DNA from: Sinonovacula constricta | Taxonomy: Eukaryota; Mollusca; Bivalvia; Cardiida; Solecurtidae | Assembly: GCA_007844125.1 (NCBI GenBank) | Contig: CM017565.1 | Span: 12,824,618-12,888,617 of the forward strand | Reading direction: 5' to 3' | DNA: 64,000 nt | Part shown: piece after piece, positions 28,601-40,600 of the stretch | How positions within the stretch are numbered: position 1 is the stretch's first letter | How the letters are laid out: every line of letters starts with the position of its first letter | Notes under the pieces: model-generated | What the model saw: the letters and a program-made list of their open reading frames with translations, nothing else | Database searches by the model: none | What the model was told of the DNA's origin: nothing | Made by a program: the position numbers and the translations under genes

Positions 28601-31600
28601 GTTTAAGTTCAATATTACATATTTCTACTAAGGTTTAAGTTGTTAGTCATATTCTGACTAAGGTTTAAGTTCAAGAGTGAAAGCTCAAGGCATCAGTGGT
28701 ATTCCAACATTGATAAAAGTTCAAGGGGTCAATTGAATTCTGACTTTGGTGAAAGTTCAAGATGTCAATTGTATTCTGACTAATGATTAAGTTCAAGGGG
28801 TCAGTTTTAATCTGACAAAGGTTTCAGTTCAAGATGTCTTGTATTCCGACTAAGGTTTCAGTTTGAAGGTGCTAATTGTATTCCGACTAAGGTTTCAGTT
28901 TGAAGGTGCTAATTGTATTCCGACTAAGGTTTCAGTTTGAAGGTGCCAATTGTATTCCGACTAAGGTTTCAGTTTGAAGGTGCCAATTGTATTCCGACTA
29001 AGGTTTCAGTTTGAAGGTGCTAATTGTATTCCGACTAAGGTTTCAGTTTGAAGGTGCCAATTGTATTCCGACTTAGGTTTAAGTTCAAGGTTTTAGTTGT
29101 ACTAAAAAAAATCTGCAAGACACAGTAGCACAATAAATGTAGTAAAAACTGTATCAAGGTGTATCAGAGTATTGAATATTGATAAACTTCTGTAGACCGG
29201 ACCTGGTAGCGCAATCGGTAGAGCGTCGGCTCCAGGTACGGGAGGCCCCGGGTTCGATCCCGGGCCGCGACATACCAAAGTCGTTAAAAATGGTAGTGGT
29301 ATAGCTCCCTTGCTAACGCTCAAGCAAATATAAGGGTAGTTCCACGACTGGTTGGCCCGGTGTCAGGATAATGTGACTGGGTGTGGTATCATGCCAGGTG
29401 TTCACGGCATGCTATACACAGTGAAGGCAGCACTATATCTGCTTCAAGTGGACACCGTCTCCAGATAACTGAAATACTGTTGGTGGGACGATAAACCCAA
29501 TAAACAAACAAACAAACAAACTTCTGTAGTTTAATTTATATATTTTTAAAAGTATAATATGAAAAACCTTAATAATACACAATTATTGAAGATTTTATTC
29601 CTTGTCCTGCTTCATTCAGTTAGACAAGTGATAATAACACTGAGACAAGTGAAATAACACTGAGACAAGTGATAATAACACTGAGACAAGTGATAATAAC
29701 ACTGAGACAAGTGAAATAACACCAAGAAAAGTGAAAATAACACTGAGACAAGTGGCAATATCACTTAGATGAGTGACAATAACACTGACACGAGTGATAA
29801 TAACACTGAGACAAGTGATAATAACACAGAGACAAGTGACACTGAGACAAGTGACACTGAGACAAGTGATAATAACACTGATAAAAGTAAAACAATACCC
29901 CAAAAAATGACAATAACACTGAGACTAGTCACAAAGCTATTGAGACCAGACATTTCACTACTGGATATAATGGATATTGGGTATGAAATGGAGTAAAGTT
30001 ATCAATTTAGTAAGTTTACTTCAAACAACCTCTTTGGAACATCATTATTGTCTTATAATTGTAAATTATTTCTTCCAGCTAACCTGTGGTGTGCTGGAAG
30101 TTCTACCCAGATATAAGTCTGTGGCCTTCCTCCACCCATAATTGGCTGGACATCACCAATATGACCATAATTGTGTCAGTGAAATGTAACAAAAACAGAA
30201 AATAAAAAAATCACTGGACAAGGTTAACACATTCCAGCTAAACGTACAAGTGACAAATTCACTGAGTCAAGTGACAATATCACTGAGACAAGTGATAATA
30301 TCACTAAGACAAGTGGCAATATCACTGAAACGAGTGGCAATATCACTGAAATGAGTAAAAATAGTACTGAGACAAATGACAATAACACTGAGACAAGTGA
30401 CACTGAGACCAGTGACAATAACACTGAGACAAGTCAAAAACACGGAGACAAGTGACAATGACACTGAGACAAGTGACAATGACACTGAGACAAGTGGCAA
30501 TATCACTGAAACAAGTGACAATATCACTGAGACAAGTGACACTGACACTGAGACAAGTGATAATAACACTGAGACAAGTCAAATAACACTGAGACAAGTA
30601 ACACTGAGAAAAGTGACAATAACACTGAGACAAGTGGCCATGACACTGAGGCAAGTTACAATAACATTGAGACAAGTGGCAAAAATACTAAAATGAGTGA
30701 TAATAACAGTGAGACAAGTGAAAATTACACTGAGACAAGTAACAATAACACTGAGACAAGTGACACTGACACTGAGACAAGTGATGATTACACTGAGACA
30801 CGTGAAATAACACCAAGAAAAGTGACAATAACACTGAGACAAGTGACAATGACACTGAGACAAGTGATAATAGCACTGAGATGAGTGACAATAACACTGA
30901 GACAACTGACAATAATACTGAGACAAGTGTCAGTGACACTGAGACAAGTGACACTGACACTGAGACAAGTGATAATAACACTGATAAAAGTGAAACAACA
31001 CCAAACGAATTGACAATAACGCTGGATTGACTGGATGTCACCAATATGACCATAATTGTGTCAGTGTAATGTAACAAAACAGAAAGTAAAAAAACACTGG
31101 ACAAGGTTTACACATTCCAGTTAAATGTACAAGTGACAATTTCACTGAGTCGAGTGACAATATCACTGAAACGAGAAGCAATATCCCTGAGACGAGTGAC
31201 AATATCACTGAGACAAGTGACAATATCACTGAGACAAGTGACAATATCACTGAGAAGAGTAAAAAATAATACTGAGACAAGTGACAACAACACTGAGACA
31301 AGTGGCAATATCACTGAGACAAGTGACAAAATCACTAAGAAGAGTAAAAAATAATACCCTTTATCATGCTCAAGTTTGCATCTTGATGAAACATGATTTT
31401 CTTTTCCAAAAACCATAAATTTTATGTATTGAAAGCACAAACACCTGCCTAATAATGTTCTCTGTAAATATGTCATTGTTTTTTCCTTGATATACAAATG
31501 ACATGAAAACATTGTTAAATGTACAAGTGACAATTTCACTGAGTCGAGTGACAATATCACTGAAACGAGAAGCAATATCCCTGAGACGAGTGACAATATC

Positions 31601-34600
31601 ACTGAGACAAGTGACAATATCACTGAGACAAGTGACAATATCACTGAGAAGAGTAAAAAATAATACTGAGACAAGTGACAACAACACTGAGACAAGTGGC
31701 AATATCACTGAGACAAGTGACAAAATCACTAAGAAGAGTAAAAAATAATACCGAGACAAGTGACAACAACACTGAGACAAGTGGCAATATCACTGAGACA
31801 AGTGACAATATTACTGATACAAGTGACAACAACACTGAGACAAGTGGCGATATCACTGAGACAAGTGGCAATATCAGTGGCAATATTACTGAGACAAGTG
31901 GCAATATCACTGAGACAAGTGGCAATATCACTGAAATGAGTAGCAATATCACTGAGACAAGTGGCAATATCACTGAGATGATTGGCAATATCACTGAGAC
32001 GATTGGCAATATCACTGAGACAAGTGGCAATATCACTGCGACAAGTGGCAATATCACTGAGACAAGTGGCAATATCACTGCGACAAGTGGCAATATCACT
32101 GAGACAAGTGGCAATATCACTGAGACAAGTGGCAATATCACTGCGACAAGTGGCAATATCACTGAGACAAGTGGCAATATCACTGAGACAAGTGGCAATA
32201 TCACTGAGACAAGTGGCAATATTGAAACGAGTGGCAATATCACTGAGACAAGTGGCAATATCACTGAGACAAGTGGCAATATCACTGAGACGAGTGGCAA
32301 TATCACTGAGACGAGTGGCAATATCACTGAGACAAGTGGCAATATCACTGAGACAAGTGGCAATATCACTGTGACAAGTGGCAATATCACTGAGACAAGT
32401 GGCAATATCACTGAGACAAGTGGCAATATCACTGAGACAAGTGACAATATTACTGAGACAAGTGGCAATATCACTGAGACAAGTGGCAATATCACTGAGA
32501 CAAGTGGCAATATCACTGAGACAAGTGACAATATCACTAAGAAGAGTAAAAAATAATACCGAGACAAGTGACAACAACACTGAGACAAGTGGCAATATCA
32601 CTGAGACAAGTGACAATATTACTGATACAAGTGACAACAACACTGAGACAAGTGGCGATATCACTGAGACAAGTGGCAATATCAGTGGCAATATTACTGA
32701 GACAAGTGGCAATATCACTGAGACAAGTGGCAATATTACTGAGACAAGTGGCAATATCACTGAGACAAGTGGCAATATTGAAATGAGTGGCAATATCACT
32801 GAGACAAGTGGCAATATCACTGAGACAAGTGGCAATATCACTGAGACAAGTGACAATGACACTGAGACAAGTGGCAATATCACTGCGACAAGTGGCAATA
32901 TCACTGAGACAAGTGGCAATATCACTGAGACAAGTGGCAATATCACTGAGACAAGTGACAATATCACTGAGACAAGTGGCAAAACACTGAGACAAGTGGC
33001 AATATCACTGAGACAAGTGGCAATATCACTGAGACAAGTGACAATATCACTGAGACAAGTGATAATAACACTGAGACAAGTGACAACAACACTTGAGAAA
33101 AGTGGAATAACACCAAGAAATGTGACAATAACACTGAGACAAGTGACACTGACACTGAGACAAATGATAACAACACTGATAAAAGTGAAACAACACCAAG
33201 AAAAGTGACAATAACATGGAGACAGGTCACAAAGCCTCTGAGATGAGACATTTCACTACTGGATATAATGGATTTCGGATACGAAATGGAGTAAAGTTAT
33301 CAATTTAGTAAGTTTACTTAAAACAACCTCTTTGGATCTCTTTTGGACGTCACCAATAAGACCATTATTGTGTCAGTGTAATGTAACAAAAAACAACAAA
33401 AAATAAAAAATCTTATTAACATTTTGGGAACTAATGTCAGCAAAAACCTTACAAGCCTATCGCATGTTTTTTTTTGTGTGTGTGTGTGTTTTTTTTGGGA
33501 GGGTGGTGGGGGGGGGGGGTGTGTGTGATGGGGGTTGGTTGAGCTATAACCTTTAAAACCAGAACCAGAAGCTGATTTTTGAAGTATGAATGCCTTCTTT
33601 TTAGTTTACAAGAATTCCCTGAATACTCAATGCATACATTGACTCATGTGGTAATCTTGCACACATTTTATTTGAAAAATAAAATTTACCTGATGTCTAA
33701 AAGAACCTACAAAGAACTTCGGAAAACAACTCATCACCACTTCCTTTGCAGATCATGAGATTAAATATTACTCCAACCTTCATAAAAACTTCCACCCTAT
33801 CTTAACAATTATATATTAAGCAAGAATATGTATGTGTGCCTGAAATATCTACCCATGTGAAAGTTTTATCATTTAATGTCATGGAGAAAAATATAATAAC
33901 TTTTGTGTAAAGATAGGAAGGGTAAAGATGGATGCATGACAGTTCTTAAAATAACAAAGTAATGCACAACTAATGATGATAGGTTTAAGCTTCTAATCCC
34001 TGAAAAGCAAAGACAGAGCACCAAATAAAACTTGTTTATGGCTCCTCTGCCATTTTCAGACATCGGAAAATTGTCGCCTTAATTTGTATTAAGCCCTTTA
34101 TCATGCTCAAGTTTGCATCTTGATGAAACATGATTTTCTTTTCCAAAAACCATAAATTTTATGTATTGAAAGCACAAACACCTGCCTAATAATGTTCTCT
34201 GTAAATATGTCATTGTTTTTTCCTTGATATACAAATGACATGAAAACATTGTTAATGTTCTAGGTACCAGTTTCACACTTTCTTATTTGTTCCTACTCAT
34301 AATTGATTATATATTGTTTCAATACAATTTTTATAATTAGTGTTTACTCTTGCGTTTGGTATTTTGATTTATTTGATTGTTTTTATTTATCTTTCAAATT
34401 GATGACTTTGTAAGGCTAGTCTGGGACTTAATGGGCTGTACCTTGTACAATGTTAAAATGGTCTTAGTTACAACCCTAGTATTCAATAAAAAATCTCTCT
34501 CATGTAAAGTTGTGATTTATGTTTAAGACTATGTTTGTACATTTCCTGCTGTTGTGATTATATAATTTACTCTTTGTATGTACTTTTCTCCCCTGAAAGC

Positions 34601-37600
34601 TGTTAGTTTTCTTTTGGCATTATTTATTATATTGCAGTACATTAATGACAAAAATAATTTGTTGGATTTTCAAGTTATGTTACGGATTTAGCCTTGTAAG
34701 TCACTTCTGGCAAATTCGACAATCATTGACATAGTCAGCTTTTCTTTTTTATTGAAAATTAAAGAGTAATTCAGGATTAAACGGTTCTATTTGGAGTGAC
34801 TTTAATTATTAACATCCCCAGGTTTTTCTAAACAAAAATCTATTTTTGTAACACTGATCGGGACCTTCTGCATGCCATATACCAAAAAGTGAAATAAATA
34901 AAGCCAATTGTCTGTTGCAAAAGCTATTTTCCTAAGAAGTTATCAGTCTGTTAAGTTGTAATACTATCTTAATGCTGACAAAAGTTATGTCGGCTAAATC
35001 AGTTTTCATACATGAAAGAAGTCAATCTACGGATGAAAATTGTATTGGTTTGTAATGCATCCTTTTTTTTCAGGATATGGTGTAAAATTATCACTCCTGT
35101 TTATGCTCATGGTGAACTATTGTGATCACCAACTGTCTGGCATCTGGCATCACACTACCATCAATATTTTAAAAAGACATTTCCTCTGAAACTGCTGGAA
35201 CAAATTCAGCCAAACTTTCTCAGAAGCTTTAGTGGGCAGGGGGAACCAAAAGTTGTTCAAATAATTTTGATCCATCAAAAAACATGGTCTCCAGGGGCAT
35301 GGCTATTTTCCAGTTATGGCTATATAGGAAATCTTCTTGTCATAACCTGCAAGCACTAGAGCCGTGATATTTGGTATACATGTTCTTTGGGTGACCCTGA
35401 ATAAAGATTGTTTAAATGATTCTAATCCATTAAAAAATATGGCCGCCAGGGGCATGGCCATTTTCCATATATGGCTATATATGAAAACATTGAAAATCTT
35501 TTTGTCAGAAACTACAAGAGCTAGAACCTTGATGTTTGGTACACCTGTTTTTTGAGTGGTCTTGTATCAAGATTGTTCAAAACAATTTAATCTGTCAAAT
35601 AACATGGCCACCAAGGATGTAGCCATTTTTCCTATATGGCTATAAAGGAAAACTTAGAAAATCTTCTTGTCAGAAACCACAAGTGCTAGAGCTTGTATAT
35701 TTGTTTAATGTATTCCTTTGGTGGCCTTGTATGAAGGTTGTTAAAAGGATTTTGATCTGCCTAAAAGCATAGCCACAAGGGCTGAACGTCTATGGCACTC
35801 AGGTGAGTGTGATTTAGGGTCATCATGGCCCTTGTGTTTTATATATATTTATACATTTCCCTTTATATATATTTTGCAATTTAATTGACAGATACTATCT
35901 TTGTAAACCATTCAATTTCACATCTTTAATGAATTTTTCCATCTCGAGCATGTGGTTTTTAGCTTTAAGAAATGGTACTGACCCTTTTACTTTGAGTAGT
36001 AAAGAACTGAATCGTCAATGATTTTTCAACTGTTTAATTTATATACCAGCACATTGACAAATTTAGAGTATTGCAAGTCTCTATCTCTTTTTCTATTTCC
36101 AAGGTATGGTTTTAATTTTTTTGTAATTTATTCAGGCTTGTGAAATCTTGCATTTTGCTTTGCACTTGCAAATGCAGAATTGATAACTGTTATTTTACAA
36201 TCACGTTTTGAAAATGATTTTAACATTTTGTTTGTGTAGTATTCTATATCATGTCATGATAAGTAACCTGAAAAGTGAGCTTAAAATGATAATTAATAAA
36301 AAAACTTTTGATAGTTTTAGTCTCTTTTTGAAAAAATTGCATTTTAGAATCAAGGAGGATACCAAATTATTATTACCTCCACTATTTAAGGGTGAAATTT
36401 TTTAATCACTTACAGACAAGATTCCATTACATGCTGTATGATGTACTTAAGGATTGTAAATCATTGTTCTGGCTTCTGCTTGGTGTTTTTTATGCGGATA
36501 AAGCCTTTAGACTCTTACTATTAGAAACCTCCTGAGGGAACTCAGTTCAGTCTTGTCATGAGAATGGCATGTTGTTTGTATCATTTTCTATCATTTTGGA
36601 CAATAAAGTAAAATTGCCACTGGATTATAGTAAAAGCTGTCATACATCCTGTGGATAATATAGATTTTAAGCATGTAACATTCCGGGGGTAAACACCATT
36701 GCAAATTCTGCATAAGCTAAATGCTTTCTGGATCTGTTTTATTATTTCAAGGTGTCAAAAGACTTAATGGATGGAATAACATAACTTTCTGCCGTATAGC
36801 CTGGTTCAGTAATAACTGCCTGCCAGGCGTGACTGACAGTAGCCTGGTTTACCAGGCACTAATAACACATGTAACTTGTCTCAGATTAAATAGATCAAGT
36901 CAGCATGTGTTCAGTGAAGTTTTCTCTAGTAATAACAAGCATTTTAAGAAATATATGTGCTGTTTATTGAAGATAAGGACAGCATCCGTCTATGCGGGGT
37001 TATTTAATGGTGGAATGTTTGATTTAAACAATAAAACATAAGGATGGTTATACACATACATGTATTTTTGTAAATGGCCATTGTAAGCTGACATTTTATT
37101 CACAAATTAAAAAACTGATGATGCAAATATTGATTTTAAACTGACATCTTCTTCAAAAATTAAAAAAAAGCTTTTTTATAGTTTATATTGGCCATTTTTA
37201 CATTTAATTTTATAATTCACTAGTCTATTAAATGGCTTTTGAAAAATGTTGGTAGGTAGACTGTTCAGACTGTTGGCCAGATAACTAAGGGTTTATAACA
37301 TCCTATGGAATATGCAGCGGATATGACAAAGCCTCATACAGAAGTATTGTATAATATTAATAACAAAAAACATTTAGCCTTTTATGCTAACAGCACAGCT
37401 GTAGTTATCTTGCTCAGGATCATTTTTTGTAGTTTTCCCACACTTCATCATCATTTTCATAAGACCAATGATTATGGAAACAACAGAAGAGCTTATTATA
37501 GACAGTGACTATATCCAAGTTATATCTTGCTGGTAATGTGTATGAAGCATGCTGTCTGTCTGTTACTTGTCACTTTCAAGGCCAGCCACTGCAAATGTTT

Positions 37601-40600
37601 CTCCTGACTTGTATGCTGTTTTGTCACAAGTTGTTTGTGAGGCCAGCCACCACAAATATTTCTTCTGAACTGTATGCTGTCCATCACAAGTTGTTTGTGA
37701 GGCCAGCCACCACAAATATTTCTTCTGAACTGTATGCTGTCCGTCACAAAATGTTTATGAGGCCAGCCACCACAAATATTTCTTCTGAACTGTATGCTGT
37801 CCATCACAAAATGTTTATGAGGCCAGCCACCACAAATATTTCTTCTGAACTGTATGCTGTCCGTCACAAGTTGTTTATGAGGCCAGCCACCACAAATATT
37901 TCACCAGGAGAGTACCTGTCACTGGTTGTTTATGTGGATAGCCACCATCATTAATTTCCTAGGATTGTACCCTGTCACTGGTTGTTTATGTGGATAGCCA
38001 CCATCAGTATCTTACTAGGATTGTACCCTGTCACTGGTTGTTTATGTGGATAGCCACCATCATTAATTTCCTAGGATTGTACCCTGTCACTGGTTGTTTA
38101 TGTTGATAGCCACCATCAGTATTTTACTAGGTTTGTACCCTGTCATTGGTTGTTTATGTGGATAGCCACCATCAGTATTTTACTAGGATTGTACCCTGTC
38201 ACTGGTTGTTTATGTGGATAGCCACCATCAGTATTTTACTAGGATTGTACCCTGTCACTGGTTGTTTATGTGGATAGCCACCATCAGTATTTTACTAGGA
38301 TTGTACCCTGTCACTGGTTGTTTATGTGGATAGCCACCATCAGTATTTTACTAGGATTGTACCCTGTCACTGGTTGTTTATGTGGATAGCCACCATCAGT
38401 ATTTTACTAGGATTGTACCCTGTCACTGGTTGTTTATGTGGATAGCCACCATCAGTATTTTACTAGGATTGTACCCTGTCACTGGTTGTTTATGTGGAGA
38501 GCCACCATCAGTATTTTACTAGGATTGTACCCTGTCACTGGTTGTTTATGTGGATAGCCACCATCAGTATTTTACTAGGATTTTACCCTGTCACTGGTTG
38601 TTTATGTGGATAGCCACCATCAGTATTTTACTAGGATTGTACCCTGTCTCTGGATGTTTATGTGGATAGCCACCATCAGTATTTTACTAGGATTGTACCA
38701 TGTCACTGGTTGTTAATGTGGATAGCCACCATCAGTATTTTACTAGGACTGTACCCTGTCACTGGTTGTTTATGTGGATAGCCACCATCAGTATTTTACT
38801 AGGATTGTACCCTGTCACTGGTTGTTAATGTGGATAGCCACCATCAGTATTTTACTAGGATTGTACCCTGTCACTGGTTGTTTATGTGGATAGCCACCAT
38901 TAGTATTTTACTAGGATTGTACCATGTCACTGTGGATAGCCACCATCAGTATCTTACTAGGACTGTACCCTGTCACTGGTTGTTTATGTAGATAGCCACC
39001 ATCAGTATCTTACTAGGATTGTACCCTGTCACTGGTTGTTTATGTGGATAGCCACCATCAGTATCTTACTAGGATTGTACCCTGTCACTGGTTGTTTATG
39101 TGGATAGCCACCATCAGTATTTTACTAGGATTGTACCATGTCACTGGTTGTTAATGTGGATAGCCACCATCAGTATTTTACTAGGATTGTACCCTGTCAC
39201 TGGTTGCTTATGTGGATAGCCACTATCAGTATTTTACTAGGGTTGTACCCTGTCACTGGTTGTTAATGTGGATAGCCACCATCAGTATTTTACTAGGATT
39301 GTACCCTGTCACTGGTTGTTTATGTGGATAGCCACCATTAGTATTTTACTAGGATTGTACCATGTCACTGTGGATAGCCACCATCAGTATCTTACTAGGA
39401 ATGTACCCTGTCACTGGTTGTTTATGTAGATAGCCACCATCAGTATCTTACTAGGATTGTACCATGTCACTGGTTGTTTATGTGGATAGCCACCATCAGT
39501 ATTTTACTAGGATTGTACCCTGTCACTGGTTGTTTATGTGGATAGCCACCATCAGTATCTTACTAGGATTGTACCCTGTCACTGGTTGTTTGTGTGGATA
39601 GCCACCATCAGTATCTTACTAGGATTGTACCCTGTCACTGGTTGTTAATGTGGATAGCCACCATCAGTATTTTACTAGGATTGTACCCTGTCACTGGTTG
39701 CTTATGTGGATAGCCACTATCAGTATTTTACTAGGGTTGTACCCTGTCACTGGTTGTTTATGTGGATAGCCACCATCAGTATTTTACTAGGATTGTACCC
39801 TGTCACTGGTTGTTTATGTGGATAGCCACTATCAGTATTTTACTAGGATTGTACCCTGTCACTGTTTGTTTATGTGGATAGCCACCATCAGTATCTTACT
39901 AGGATTGTACCCTGTCACTGGTTGTTAATGTGGATAGCCACCATCAGTATTTTACTAGGATTGTACCCTGTCACTGGTTGTTAATGTGGATAGCCACCAT
40001 CAGTATTTTACTAGGACTGTACCCTGTCACTGGTTGTTTATGTAGATAGCCACCATCAGTATCTTTACTAGGATGTACCCTGTCACTGGTTGTTATGTGG
40101 ATAGCCACCATCAGTATCTTACTAGGATTGTACCCTGTCACTGGTTGTTTATGTGGATAGCCACCATCAGTATCTTACTAGGATTGTACCCTGTCACTGG
40201 TTGTTAATGTGGATAGCCACCATCAGTATTTACTAGGATTGTACCCTGTCACTGGTTGTTAATGTGGATAGCCACCATCAGTATTTTACTAGGATTGTAC
40301 CCTGTCACTGGTTGTTTATGTGGATAGCCACCTATCAGTATTTTACTAGGATTGTACCCTGTCACTGGTTGTTTATGTGGATAGCCACCTATCAGTATTT
40401 ACTAGGATTGTACCCTGTCACTGGTTGTTTATGTGGATAGCCACCATCAGTATTTTACTAGGATTGTACCCTGTCACTGGTTGTTTATGTGGATAGCCAC
40501 CATCAGTATTTTACTAGGGTTGTACCCTCTCACTGGTTGGTTATGTGGATAGCCACTATCAGTATTTTACTAGGATTGTACCCTGTCACTGGTTGTTAAT

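Noticed and set aside
29196..29275. tRNA gene
   Set aside because: Box A and B and the T-arm are good, but the acceptor-stem halves do not pair and the sequence continues into a SINE body with target-site duplications.
31641..33208. Open frames up to 417 codons on both strands (VSVILPL, ETSGNIT and similar 7-residue repeats)
   Set aside because: By-products of the 21-bp satellite; simultaneous openness on both strands and several frames argues against selection on a protein.
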